In this document: piece by piece, positions 46,049 through 55,479 of the stretch | How the letters are laid out: each line of letters begins with the position of its first letter | Position numbering within the stretch: the first letter of the stretch is position 1 | Source: Acidobacteria bacterium UBA2161 | GTDB taxonomy: Bacteria; Acidobacteriota; Vicinamibacteria; Vicinamibacterales; UBA823 | Assembly: GCA_002328835.1 (NCBI GenBank) | Contig: DCWN01000021.1 | Location: 1 to 64,000, forward strand | Direction: 5' to 3' | Length of the DNA stretch: 64,000 nucleotides | Program-made: the position numbers and the translations under genes | Notes under the pieces: generated by a model | The model's input: the letters and a program-made list of their open reading frames with translations, nothing else | What the model was told of the DNA's origin: nothing | The model's database searches: none

Positions 46049-46824
46049 CAACTCGATGAGGGAAGCGTGAACGTGCCGGGCTCCAGCCCGATGACGAACC
46101 CGTCTTGCCGTAGCAGGGGGCTATTATATCGCAGCGAGACCGGGTGCGCCCCGCCCCGCTTCGAGTGCCGGTAGACGCAGTCGCCGGCCGCCACGTCCCA
46201 CTCCATCGTTCGGCCGAGCCGCGGGTAGATGTCGGCCGAGCCCTCCGCCAGCAGGCAGAACTTCAGCGAGCTGCCGGCCGCGACCCGCGCCTTGACCCGG
46301 TAGTCCTTCAGGAACGCTTCCATGTGGGGGCTCGGATGCGACCGGCTCTCGGCGATGACCAGTTCGCCGGCCGGATCGGGGAAGGTCGAGAAGAGCTGTT
46401 CGGGCGCCGCGTCGCCGGCCTGTTTCCAGGTGCCGCGCCCGGCTTCGGCGCAGTACATGACGTCGAGCGGCGGCACGTAGACGACGCCGAGCACCGGGAT
46501 CCCGCCGTCGATGAGCGCGATGTTGACTGTGAACTCGTCCGTGCCTCTGACGAATTCCTTCGTGCCATCGAGTGGATCCACCAGCCAGAACCGCTGCCAG
46601 TCGCGGCGAGTCTCGTAGAGGGGGATCGCGCTCTCCTCCGAGATGCACGGGATCGACCCGTCGAGCCGCTCGAGTGCCGCCCGGATTTGCGCGTCGGCTT
46701 CGCGATCGGCCGCGGTCACCGGTGTGCCGTCGACCTTGGCATCGACCGACAGGTCGCCCGACTTGTAGTAGCGGAGGATCGTAGCGCCCGCCTCGCGTGC
46801 GATCGTGCAGATGTCGCTCAACAT
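46048..46824 (-). CDS. cysQ: 3'(2'),5'-bisphosphate nucleotidase (PAP phosphatase)
   Basis: About 258 residues. Inositol-monophosphatase superfamily metal sites: SEESA, WLVDPLDGTKEFVRG and MEWDVAAGDCV. CysQ hydrolyses PAP, the by-product of sulfotransfer from PAPS, to AMP. First gene of the sulfate-activation run. ATG 46824 is preferred for an AGGA seven bases upstream; ATG 46848 is also possible. Confidence 0.92.
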   Translation of the reverse strand: MLSDICTIAREAGATILRYYKSGDLSVDAKVDGTPVTAADREADAQIRAALERLDGSIPCISEESAIPLYETRRDWQRFWLVDPLDGTKEFVRGTDEFTVNIALIDGGIPVLGVVYVPPLDVMYCAEAGRGTWKQAGDAAPEQLFSTFPDPAGELVIAESRSHPSPHMEAFLKDYRVKARVAAGSSLKFCLLAEGSADIYPRLGRTMEWDVAAGDCVYRHSKRGGAHPVSLRYNSPLLRQDGFVIGLEPGTFTLPSSS

Positions 46825-46831
46825 GTCGAGG

Positions 46832-46860
46832 TCCTGAGCTATTATCATCGCATGATGTCG
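46832..46860 (+). repeat. Leader repeat, copy A
   Basis: Contains CCTGAGCTATTATCATCGCA followed by TGATGTCG. TATTAT (46840-46845) stands six bases before ATGATGTCG, which opens a peptide of only eight codons (MMSILEGW). The same block precedes the sulfotransferase-like gene at 48484 and its decayed copy at 50152. Confidence 0.55.
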
Positions 46861-46871
46861 ATTCTCGAGGG

Positions 46872-47787
46872 GTGGTGAACCACTCTTCCTGCCGCAGGTC
46901 CGGAGCGGAACCCGAACACACCTTGTCGATCGACGTCGACGATCAGGTGGTTGCGGCTTTCCAGTTGCGTGGACAGCCGCTCCCACGGGGTTACCGGCCG
47001 AAACTGCGCCGCGACATCGATCGAACGCTGCGGATCCTGTCTGAGATCGGCGCTCGCGCGACGTTCTTCGTCAACGCCCAGTACTGCGACGGCCGGGATG
47101 ACCTCTTTGAGAGCATCGTGGCACAGGGCATGCGCTGGCTTCACATGGCTTCGAACATCGTGACGTGCGAGCGATGTCCGTGCCAGAGTTCAGGGCAGAC
47201 GTGTCGCGGTCGCTGGCGACGTTGAGCCGCTATCAACGTCGCATCCTCGGGTATCGACCACCGGGATTCACGATGCCGTACTCTGCGGAGTACTTCCGTA
47301 TCCTCGAAGACCTGGGCTTCAGCTATGTTTCCAGCGGCGCCGGCCTCAATCGTGGCGGCGTGCCTGACGCGGCCGGCCCGGTAGCGATCCATCCAGGTCT
47401 CTGGCACGTCCCGATCTCGACGACGCGTCTGTTCGGCACGGGTCTGAAGTTCCCGATCGGCTACTGCGTCATCTCACGGCTGCTGCCGCAGTCGCTCTAT
47501 CTCTGGAGCGTCGATCGATGGGTACGCGAGCGGCGGTTCTTTCACTACTATGCCCATACGTTCGAAATTGCGGGCTGGAGACTGGCAGGTATCCGCCGAC
47601 GCGGACGTTGATACCGGCGTTGTATCGTCTCCGGTGTCGTAACAGGGAGGACCTGTACCGCGCGATCGCCCGCCGCGTCCGTTTTACGCCGATTGAGGCA
47701 GCCCTGAAGGAGCCGATGCGGAGTAGCGAGGTGCGGGACGATGGCGACCACGGCGAGTCACAGACACGGGGGCTAGGCTCTTCATGA
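46872..47787 (+). pseudogene. Polysaccharide deacetylase broken by two frameshifts
   Basis: The first part, from GTG 46872 or 46875, has LSIDVDDQVVAAF (metal Asp pair) and RATFFVNAQYCD. Near 47127 one base is missing; in the next frame the reading continues HALASHGFEHRDVRAMSVPE, the His-Ser-His motif of the NodB domain, then GYRPPGFTMPYSAEYF. Near 47590 the frame shifts again into TRTLIPALYRLRCRNRED, ending at 47787. Intact, it would deacetylate or trim a surface polysaccharide. Decay or sequence error cannot be told apart here. Confidence 0.78.
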
Positions 47788-48422
47788 GCCCGAAAGTTGA
47801 TAATCGCTGGCTCTCCGAGGCGCTGGCCTTCGACCGATTGTACGCAAGGACTGCCTTCGAGAGCCGTATTCCGATCCTCGGCGACATGCAGAGGCGCCGG
47901 CTCGAAGACCGCCTGCGGCAGGCGCTGGCCTTCGTCGAGACCTGCGGCGCGGCCCGTCTTCTCGACATTGGTTGCGGCTCGGGCCGCTTTGCCTTGGAGG
48001 CTGCTCGCCGAGGGGTGACGGTGATCGGCTACGACATCTCCGAGGAGGCGATTGCCAGGGCCAAGGTGCTGGCGGAACGTGCCGGCGTGCAGGATCGCTG
48101 CTTATTCGAATGTGTCGACATCACGGCCGTGGAGTTCCCGCCCGCCGATGCGTGGTTCGACCTCGGCTGCCTGCAATATGTCGAGCGGACCGAGGATGTC
48201 TTGCAGGCTCTTAGTCATGTGCCCGGGGTGTTTTCCTGTCTCCCGCGTCGTGGCCATGCCCTGAATCTTCTACGCTACGTATATCGCACGGTGTTGAAGG
48301 GGTCGGCCTTTCGAACTTTCTCGGAGTCGGAGTTGCGCCGATTGTTGGCAGCCTGGGAGCCGGTCGACATCGAGGCCGACGGCAACCGCTTCTGGATCAC
48401 CAGACCCTGCAGTGACGTCTGA
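47784..48422 (+). CDS. Class I SAM-dependent methyltransferase
   Basis: 212 residues. Motif I LLDIGCGSGRFALEAA, followed by VIGYDISEEAIARAK, is a standard Rossmann SAM site. The substrate-binding part ends near FRTFSESELRRLL. The ATG overlaps the end of the deacetylase frame (ATGA), so the two were once coupled. Likely modifies a glycan or lipid intermediate (inference from context). Confidence 0.83.
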   Translation: MSPKVDNRWLSEALAFDRLYARTAFESRIPILGDMQRRRLEDRLRQALAFVETCGAARLLDIGCGSGRFALEAARRGVTVIGYDISEEAIARAKVLAERAGVQDRCLFECVDITAVEFPPADAWFDLGCLQYVERTEDVLQALSHVPGVFSCLPRRGHALNLLRYVYRTVLKGSAFRTFSESELRRLLAAWEPVDIEADGNRFWITRPCSDV

Positions 48423-48463
48423 CTTGACGTCGACTGCGAGGTCACCGACGTGTGGTGGCGGCG

Positions 48464-48492
48464 GCCTGGGCTATCATCTCGGTATGATGTCG
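48464..48492 (+). repeat. Leader repeat, copy B
   Basis: GGCCTGGGCTATCATCTCGG followed by TATGATGTCG, closely matching copies A and C. TATCAT (48472-48477) ends six bases before the ATG at 48484. Confidence 0.55.
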
Positions 48493-49101
48493 TTTATCGA
48501 TGGGCTCTATCGCAAGCTTCGGTTCGGAAAGCCGATTATTGTTGTCTCCGGTCTGCCGCGCTCCGGAACGTCGATGGCCATGAAGATGCTCGAAGCCGGC
48601 GGCGTGCCGATCGTCACCGACGGCAAGCGGACCGCCGACGAGAGCAATCCGAAGGGCTACTACGAATTCGAACCCGTCATGCGGCTACACGAGGATCCCG
48701 ACAAGCGGTGGCTTACCGACGTCCGGGGCAAGGCGGTCAAGATCATCTCGTTCCTCCTGCCTAGCCTGCCCGAGGCGCACCACTACAAGGTCGTTTTCAT
48801 GCATCGGGATCTGCGGGAAGTCATGGCTTCTCAGAGCAAGATGCTCGCGAAGCGCGGCGAAGAGCCGGGGGCGAACGCTGACGGCGACACGCTGATTGCG
48901 TCCTATAGAAAGGATGTCGAGAAGACCAAACGGCTGCTCGCCCGCCGACCCTGCTTCGACGTCCTCGACGTCGACTACAAGGCCGTCCTCGAGGATGCGG
49001 CCGGTGAGGCGGCGCGGATCGCGGCGTTCATTGGGGGACTCGACGCCGACGCCATGGAGGCCGTGGTCGACCAGCAGCTGTATCGGAACCGGCGGAGCTG
49101 A
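48484..49101 (+). CDS. Sulfotransferase-like protein
   Basis: About 205 residues. VVSGLPRSGTSMAMKMLEAG (residues about 20-39) is the PAPS 5'-phosphosulfate-binding loop of sulfotransferases. MHRDLREVMASQSKML resembles the 3'-phosphate-binding strand and helix. It would transfer sulfate from PAPS to an unknown acceptor. The PAPS genes lie less than 2 kb away on the other strand. A degraded second copy is at 50152-50636. Confidence 0.78.
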   Translation: MMSFIDGLYRKLRFGKPIIVVSGLPRSGTSMAMKMLEAGGVPIVTDGKRTADESNPKGYYEFEPVMRLHEDPDKRWLTDVRGKAVKIISFLLPSLPEAHHYKVVFMHRDLREVMASQSKMLAKRGEEPGANADGDTLIASYRKDVEKTKRLLARRPCFDVLDVDYKAVLEDAAGEAARIAAFIGGLDADAMEAVVDQQLYRNRRS

Positions 49102-49148
49102 ACCAACCGGCTGTCGGGCTGCTGGCCGGAACGAGCTTTCAACCCGGA

Positions 49149-49328
49149 ATGATCTGGTATCGAACGAGCTACGAGGACGATCCGTACCGGGAAGTCTGGT
49201 TCATGCGTTCGTCGCACGCGGGAGGGTTGGCCTGCTGCTCAGGAAATGACCGTCTCCACATCCCACATCCAGAATGGATTGCGGCCGCAGTCCGTGAATC
49301 TGGTCTATGGCATCGACAAGTAGGTTAG
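49149..49328 (+). CDS. Possible 59-residue protein or gene remnant
   Basis: In the 307-base interval 49102-49408 the only coherent frame starts with MIWYRTSYEDDPYREVWFMR and continues to a TAG at 49328, with a mix of Trp, Tyr, Asp and His that looks protein-like. The frame is open a little further upstream (AGTSFQPG). No Shine-Dalgarno and no family recognised; it may be the tail of a lost gene. Nothing else is seen in this interval. Confidence 0.25.
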   Translation: MIWYRTSYEDDPYREVWFMRSSHAGGLACCSGNDRLHIPHPEWIAAAVRESGLWHRQVG

Positions 49329-49408
49329 GTACTGAAGGCCCCAATCCATTCGCCGTCCGAGCCTGGGCGTATTCTCGGCGACGAAGTGGGGAGGTGATGG
49401 TAGCCGGA

Positions 49409-50122
49409 CTAGATTCCCTTCGCTTGGAGAAACACTCTGATGGTCCTGAGAAGGATCCCCGTATCGTACCGCCAGAGTTGGAAAGAGCTCAATGTTTGGC
49501 TCATCCGGATGTATTCCATTTCCAACTCATGCGTTGACTTCGTGGTTGGAATCCCCTTGTAGGACTGTAGCAACCCAGTCAGCCCCGCGCGCGCAGTCCG
49601 AATCTCCACCCCTTCCCGTCCTCTTCTTTCACCGTAATCTTCGACGCGAAAAGGTCGGGGACCGACCAGGCTCATTCTTCCCTGCAGGATGTGCAGCAAC
49701 TGAGGCAGTTCATCCAAGTACCATTTCTTGATCCATTTGCCGACAGCCGTGCAATTCGCGTCACCCTCCAACGTCTTGGCTCGAACCAAACCGTGGCCGA
49801 GAGGCTCCTCTTCGAGCACACTCGCCTTGATGACTCGAAACTTGTAGCAATCAAAAGGCTGCTTCCCGCTGTAGCGGACCTCATGCCGTAACACGGTGCC
49901 CCGGTCCTCCGGGCGGATGATGCCGGACAGTTTGATGGCAAGAGGAATGACGATCCACAGCGGCAGACACAAGAGGGTCAGAAGCATTGCCAAGACGACA
50001 TCGGTGAGCCGCTTTAGAAAAGGAATTCTCCTTTGCTCGATCGTAGTCGCGAGCTCCGAGTCCGTCATCCGACCTCGTTGTTCACCATAACCACTTGAAT
50101 CTGCCACGTCGTCACTCAACAT
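49409..50122 (-). CDS. Bacterial sugar transferase (undecaprenyl-phosphate type)
   Basis: 237 residues. One TM helix (about 41-65) then the sugar-transferase core: KFRVIKAS, KKWYLDELPQLLHIL, GRMSLVGPRPFRVEDY and RAGLTGLLQSY. It corresponds to the short WbaP/PglC-like class that starts glycan assembly by moving a sugar-1-phosphate to undecaprenyl phosphate in the inner membrane. It is opposite in direction to its neighbours and looks less GC-rich, which fits an acquired surface-glycan gene. Confidence 0.88.
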   Translation of the reverse strand: MLSDDVADSSGYGEQRGRMTDSELATTIEQRRIPFLKRLTDVVLAMLLTLLCLPLWIVIPLAIKLSGIIRPEDRGTVLRHEVRYSGKQPFDCYKFRVIKASVLEEEPLGHGLVRAKTLEGDANCTAVGKWIKKWYLDELPQLLHILQGRMSLVGPRPFRVEDYGERRGREGVEIRTARAGLTGLLQSYKGIPTTKSTHELEMEYIRMSQTLSSFQLWRYDTGILLRTIRVFLQAKGI

Positions 50123-50130
50123 TCCGAACT

Positions 50131-50160
50131 CCTGCGCTATTATCTTCGCATATGTCGTCT
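50131..50160 (+). repeat. Leader repeat, copy C
   Basis: CCTGCGCTATTATCTTCGCA followed by TATGTCG, matching copies A and B. TATTAT (50138-50143) ends eight bases before ATG 50152. Confidence 0.55.
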
Positions 50161-50636
50161 TTCGATCGGCTCTACCGCCGGTGACCGTTCGGGAAGCCGG
50201 TCACCTCTACGAGCCGGTCATGCACCTGCATGAGAATCCCGACAAACGGTGGCTCGCCGACACCCGTGGCAAGGCGATCAAGATTATCTCGTTCCTGCTG
50301 CCGAGCCTGCCCGAGGCGCACAACTAGAAAGTCATCTTCATGCATCGCAATCTGCAGGAGGTGATGACGTCCCAGAGCAAGATGCTCCCGAAGCGCGGTG
50401 AGGAGCAGGGCGCCCATGACGCCGCGCTCGTCGCGTCGTACCAAAAGGATGTCGAGAAGACGAAGCGGTTACTCGACCGCCGCCCCTGCTTCGACGTGCT
50501 CGACGTCGACTACAGGGCCGTCCTCGACAACGCCGCCGGGGAAGCGGAGCGGATCGCGGCGTTCGTCGGAGGGCTGGATGCGGGGGTCATGGCGGCGGTC
50601 GTCGATCAGCAGCTGTACCGGAACCGGTGGGACTAG
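50152..50636 (+). pseudogene. Decayed sulfotransferase-like copy
   Basis: Starts MSSFDRLYRR then hits TGA. An internal deletion removes the PAPS loop and joins FGKPV to YEPVMHLHENPDKRWLADTR. A TAG interrupts PEAHN-KVIFMHR. The remaining C-terminus (KRLLDRRPCFDVLDVDYR) is nearly the same as the gene at 48484. Clearly a dead duplicate, together with its leader repeat. Confidence 0.88.
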
Positions 50637-50647
50637 TCTCGTTACCG

Positions 50648-51328
50648 ATGCGTCTTTCCGTTCTGATCCCCGTATTCAACGAGTCGGCGACGATCCAGGA
50701 GCTCCTGACCAAGGTCGACGCCGTCGACCTCGAGAAGGAGTTGATCATCGTCGACGACTGTTCGACTGATGGGACGCGTGATCTTCTGAAATCGATGAAG
50801 GAACCGAATCGAACTGTCGTGTTTCATGATCGGAACAGGGGCAAGGGCGCGGCCCTTCGGACAGGATTCGCACACGCGACCGGCGATTACGTCATCATCC
50901 AAGACGCGGACCTGGAGTACGAACCCGAGGATTACACTAGGTTGCTGGACGTGGCCGTTCGAGAGAACGCCCCCGTCGTCTACGGCTCACGATTCAAGGG
51001 TACACGTCCGGTGATGGCGTTCAAGCACTGGGCCGGGAATCGTACCCTGACGATGCTGACCAATTGGCTCTATGGCGCCGCGCTGACCGACATCGAAACG
51101 TGCTACAAGCTGCTGCGGCGAGACCTGGTCGCCGACCTTCGCATCGATTCCGACCGGTTCAACGTCGAGCCGGAACTGACGGCGAAGATTCTGATGCGCG
51201 GCACCGACATCGTGGAAGTCCCTATCGCGTATGCGGCGCGCACGCGAGCGGAAGGGAAAAAGATCTCCTGGATGGACGCGGTGTCGGCGGTGTGGACGCT
51301 TGTTCGGTTGCGATTCTTCGCCCGCTAA
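50648..51328 (+). CDS. Glycosyltransferase family 2 (DPM1-like)
   Basis: 226 residues. LSVLIPVFNESATIQELL, IIVDDCSTDGTRDLL and DYVIIQDADLEYEP (DAD metal site) define a GT-A family 2 enzyme. The end (ARTRAEGKKISWMDA) is typical of dolichyl/undecaprenyl-phosphate mannosyl- or glucosyltransferases. No C-terminal TM helices. Likely makes a lipid-linked sugar donor or extends a surface glycan. ATG 50648 fits the domain start. Confidence 0.9.
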   Translation: MRLSVLIPVFNESATIQELLTKVDAVDLEKELIIVDDCSTDGTRDLLKSMKEPNRTVVFHDRNRGKGAALRTGFAHATGDYVIIQDADLEYEPEDYTRLLDVAVRENAPVVYGSRFKGTRPVMAFKHWAGNRTLTMLTNWLYGAALTDIETCYKLLRRDLVADLRIDSDRFNVEPELTAKILMRGTDIVEVPIAYAARTRAEGKKISWMDAVSAVWTLVRLRFFAR

Positions 51329-51944
51329 CCTGTCGTTCCTTGGCGGGAACGTCGACCTCAGGCAACTCCACACCTCCAAGGCTATCGGAGCGCCGCCGTT
51401 CTGCAGGGCGCGTTGGAGACGATCCAGTCGGACGTGTTCCCCGACGTTTCAGCGGGCGTTCTAATTCCAGGCGCAGCCGGACGTGGTGGCGTCTATTGCC
51501 GCTGTCGAGCGCACCGTGCGCGCAAAACGCCGTCGACGACGGCTCGATGGCTCGCCCAAGGTGACCGCCGCGCTGGGATCGCGCCATCCGTGGGAGGAGC
51601 GGTTCGATCTTGGCCCATTGCGCGTCGGTCAAATGGACGCTGCGTCTGGCTACGATTACTACCTGCGGCCAGGGGAGTACCAAATCCGCGATTAATCTAC
51701 AAGTACAAAGTCGACCCTTCAGGAGGTTGTGAAACCGCTTCTAGGAGCGGACTGAGTGTATCGTTGAGTCCGCGTCACTCGAGTGAGGCCGGCTCCACCT
51801 GGACGTACCATGACTTGAATCGCACAGGGAAACGACGCCGCCAGCGGTCGGTGCGCTCCAACCTTGGCTGTCCAACGCCGGCTGGCGCGGCGGATCGTTG
51901 GGGAATTACGATAGGATTCAGCTGCCTTGTGGCACGGCCCAGCC
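51329..51944. other. Intergenic region holding an IS remnant
   Basis: 616 bases between the GT2 and the membrane protein gene. It contains the IS5-like fragment (about 51430-51650). Outside the fragment I see no complete gene, no tRNA and no clear inverted terminal repeats. Confidence 0.5.
51430..51650 (-). mobile_element. IS5-family transposase N-terminal remnant
   Basis: On the minus strand VHLTDAQWAKIEPLLPRMAR, then SQRGG, is the conserved opening of IS5-group transposases (the DUF4096 region). Downstream the reading breaks: HRAVVDGVLRA appears in another frame and stops follow. No DDE catalytic part remains. A small, frameshifted leftover of an insertion sequence in the accessory glycan region. 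Confidence 0.65.
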
Positions 51945-53981
51945 ATGGACATCCCTTCAAGGGCGCCTGCTCAGAGCCAAATGCACGTAGCCCCGTGGGC
52001 GAGATGGGCGTGGTGCCTCGTCTTGAGCCTGTTGGTGACGGCGTGCCTCGTAGTGTGGCACGTCTCGTTGCTCTGGCTGGCTCGCGACACGCCGTGGCGA
52101 CTGGCCGCTTGGCTGCTGGTCGTCCTGGCACTCGTGCTCGTCAGCAGGCAGTTGGCGCGACGCGTCACCCCAACGGCGCGCTCGTTCCTCATGCGGCACG
52201 CCGCCCGGATCGATACGGTCGGCATCGTCTTCATCGCGTTCTTGCTGTTGCTGCTCCTGCTCTTTCATATGGGCTTCGAGCGAGCAGCCTCCGACGGCCG
52301 GTCGTACTTCGTGCAGGTGCGATCCCTGGTCATGGATGGCGACCTCGACTTTGCCAACGATGAAGCGGAGTTTGGCGGACACGGCGCGAAACAGTACGCG
52401 TTCGGGGCGCCCATCCTCTGGAGCCCCTTTTTCGTCGCCGCCCATGTCTGGCTCAGTGGGCTGAATCTACTGGGAAGCGATCTCCGGGTCGACGGCTACT
52501 ACTTCCCGTATCAGCGCGCGATCGGGCTCGGGACACTCCTGTACGGCTTTGTCGGTCTCGTCCTCATGTACAGGGTCGTGCGGAGGTATTTTTCGAAGGG
52601 CCTGGCCTGTCTGTCGACGCTGGGGTTGTGCGGCACGTCGTTTCTGATCTGGTATCTCGTCGTCGACAATTCGATGGTCCACGGCGTCTCGATGTTCGCG
52701 ACGACGCTGTTTCTGTTTCTCTGGCACCGCGCTCGCGACGTCCCGACGCGAGTGCCCTGGATCTGGCTGGGCACCGCCGCGGGCGTCATGACCATGGTGC
52801 GATGGCAGAACGCCGCGTTCGTGGGGCTTCCACTGGCTGACCTCTTGTGGACATCCTACTGCGCTCGAACCGGTGATCGCCGCGCCCGGCTGCGCGCGGG
52901 CAGCGAAGACCTGCTCAGGTTCACCGGAGCCGCGTTCTGTGCGTTCGTACCCCAGCTCCTGTTTTGGAAGGCCGTGTACGGGTCCTGGGTCTACTTGCCG
53001 GTTCGCGAGCATGCGTTTCAACCGACCTGGCTGCCGCCATACATGATCGACGTCCTCTTTTCATCGAACCGCGGGCTGTTGTCGTGGACGCCCGTCATCA
53101 CCGCGGCACTCGTCGGCCTGGTGCTCTTCGCCCGCGACCACTGGCGCGTGGCTCTCGTGCTCGGCGGTGGGTTTCTCGCCCAGACGTGGATCAACGGGGC
53201 GGTTGAAATCTGGTGGGGCGGCGTGGGTTTTGGCGCGCGGCGCTTCGCCAACTGCGCGCTCGTCTTCGCGGTTGGCCTGGCCGGTCTCCTGGCCGCAATC
53301 CAGCGACGCCCTCTCGTGGCACCGGCCGTGACGCTGTGTGCGCTGCTGCTGTTCAACACCGTATTCATGCTCGGCTACCGAGGCGGCACGTTGCCGCCGA
53401 CCGAAGGCGTGACGTTCGCGAGCGTCATGGGCGAGTTGTACGACCGCGTGGGCAATCCGTTCTCGTTGCCCGTCGGCGCCTACGTGGCGTGGCGGTACGA
53501 TGTGAGCTTGCCCATCTACGACCGGTTGCGGGGTCGGACGTACAACAATCTCTCGATCGACGTCGGTGCGCCAGGCGATGAGCGGTTCCTTGGCCACGGG
53601 TGGGCGGCGCGGGAACAGCATCCCAGTTTTTCGTTTCGGTGGGCGAGCAACGACACCTCCACCGTGCTTGTGCCACTCAAGACGAACGTGGATGACTACG
53701 TCCTCGAGCTCGAGTGGGGACCATTCAACGCGACGGGGTTACCCTCCCAGACAGTCCAGATCGAGGTCAACTCCATCGCCGTGGCCTCGCTGACGCTGCA
53801 GCCAGGGATGCAGGTGAGCCACATCGATATTCCGTCCACGACGCTCAGGCCCAATCTGAATCAGTTGCGCTTTCGATACGGATACGCCGTTTCACCCCAG
53901 GAGCTTGGCCTGTCAGTAGACGCCCGACGGCTTGCTGTCCAGGTGGTAACTATTCAGCTTCGGCGGCTCCTCGATCCGTAG
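51945..53981 (+). CDS. Large membrane protein with C-terminal beta module
   Basis: About 678 residues. Ten or more TM helices (first at about 18-38, LVLSLLVTACLVVWHVSLL) in a layout like polytopic GT-C glycosyltransferases; an acidic cluster VMDGDLDFANDEAEF stands in the first large loop. Residues about 580-675 form a soluble beta-rich domain (QTVQIEVNSIAVASLTLQPG) that resembles the N-terminal module of the sulfatase-like protein at 34873-37281. Probably acts in envelope glycan synthesis. ATG 51945 is chosen; GTG 51927 is possible. Confidence 0.78.
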   Translation: MDIPSRAPAQSQMHVAPWARWAWCLVLSLLVTACLVVWHVSLLWLARDTPWRLAAWLLVVLALVLVSRQLARRVTPTARSFLMRHAARIDTVGIVFIAFLLLLLLLFHMGFERAASDGRSYFVQVRSLVMDGDLDFANDEAEFGGHGAKQYAFGAPILWSPFFVAAHVWLSGLNLLGSDLRVDGYYFPYQRAIGLGTLLYGFVGLVLMYRVVRRYFSKGLACLSTLGLCGTSFLIWYLVVDNSMVHGVSMFATTLFLFLWHRARDVPTRVPWIWLGTAAGVMTMVRWQNAAFVGLPLADLLWTSYCARTGDRRARLRAGSEDLLRFTGAAFCAFVPQLLFWKAVYGSWVYLPVREHAFQPTWLPPYMIDVLFSSNRGLLSWTPVITAALVGLVLFARDHWRVALVLGGGFLAQTWINGAVEIWWGGVGFGARRFANCALVFAVGLAGLLAAIQRRPLVAPAVTLCALLLFNTVFMLGYRGGTLPPTEGVTFASVMGELYDRVGNPFSLPVGAYVAWRYDVSLPIYDRLRGRTYNNLSIDVGAPGDERFLGHGWAAREQHPSFSFRWASNDTSTVLVPLKTNVDDYVLELEWGPFNATGLPSQTVQIEVNSIAVASLTLQPGMQVSHIDIPSTTLRPNLNQLRFRYGYAVSPQELGLSVDARRLAVQVVTIQLRRLLDP

Positions 53982-54035
53982 GGGACCGCGACGGGCCGTT
54001 GTCCGCCGAGCCGTTGACTACCCAGTCGTTGGTGG

Positions 54036-54122
54036 TGGTGCGGAAGAGGGGATTCGAACCCCTACGATGTTGCCACCGCCAGCCCCTCAAGCTGGTGCGT
54101 CTGCCAGTTCCGCCACTTCCGC
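54036..54122 (-). tRNA. tRNA-Leu (anticodon GAG)
   Basis: On the minus strand the acceptor GCGGAAG pairs with CTTCCGC, followed by A and an encoded CCA. The anticodon stem CCAGC/GCTGG encloses TTGAGGG, giving anticodon GAG. A long variable arm (GGTG GCAA CATC) and a T-arm with TTCGAAT are present. It lies downstream of secG, the same order as in Escherichia coli (secG-leuU). Confidence 0.97.
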
Positions 54123-54171
54123 GTATTGGAGGGTGCGCACGACAACGGCCCGGCGCCGTCGTCGGGTTTGA

Positions 54172-54567
54172 CTATCCCTGAGGCGGCTCGCTTGGCGGTT
54201 CCGTCTCGGGTTCCTCTGACGTCCCGGACTCGGCTGGTTCTTCCGACGCCGTTTCTGGCTCGGATGTCGTGATTGGCAGCAGCGGCGCCGCCGCCGGCGC
54301 CGGTCCACCGACACCGCTCAGCAGCGAGCCGGGTCCGCGCTGACCGATGATCGCCAGCGTGAGGGCGCCGACGATGAAGAGTACGCCGAGCACGGTCGTC
54401 GCCTTTGTCAGGACCGTCGCACTGCCGCGGGCGCCGAACGCCGTCTGGCTGCCGCCGCCGCCGAACGCGGCGGCGATGTCCCCGCCCTTGCCCTGCTGCA
54501 GCAGGACGACCAGGATCAGGAAGAAGCAGGCAACGATGTAGGCACCCAGCAATACGTAATAAAACAT
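54172..54567 (-). CDS. secG: Protein-export membrane protein SecG
   Basis: 131 residues. TM helix 1 (about 3-22), the conserved loop VVLLQQGKGGDIAAAFGGGG and TM helix 2 (about 55-75) are typical of SecG. The C-terminal tail (about 80-131) is rich in Pro, Glu, Ser and Thr and longer than usual. Part of the SecYEG translocon. Nine bases downstream of tpiA. Confidence 0.93.
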   Translation of the reverse strand: MFYYVLLGAYIVACFFLILVVLLQQGKGGDIAAAFGGGGSQTAFGARGSATVLTKATTVLGVLFIVGALTLAIIGQRGPGSLLSGVGGPAPAAAPLLPITTSEPETASEEPAESGTSEEPETEPPSEPPQG

Positions 54568-54576
54568 AGCCCTTAA

Positions 54577-55350
<774 letters not shown>

Positions 55351-55360
55351 CGTTGGCCTC

Positions 55361-55479
55361 GTTCCAAGAGAAGGGCTTCGCCCTGCGGGCTCGCCCCGGT
55401 AGCCCTGCCCGCTCGCCTTCACTTCGGGGCCCCCAGTATTCTTTCACCCCTGCAGGAAGGGGCAAGGACTGCCCTACAC
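55361..55479 (-). repeat. Composite intergenic element upstream of tpiA
   Basis: Read on the minus strand: GTGTAGGGCAGTCCTTGCC (55479-55461), a spacer with GGGGGCCCC, then GAGCGGGC, AGGGCTA, CCGGGGCGAGCC and GGCGAAGCCC, ending about 17 bases before the tpiA ATG. The same parts in the same order precede the gene at 63127. It fills almost the whole pgk-tpiA gap. Confidence 0.65.

Noticed and set aside
49102..49408. A full gene in the gap after the sulfotransferase-like gene
   Set aside because: Only a 59-codon frame looks protein-like, without start signals or family match; it is listed at low confidence only.
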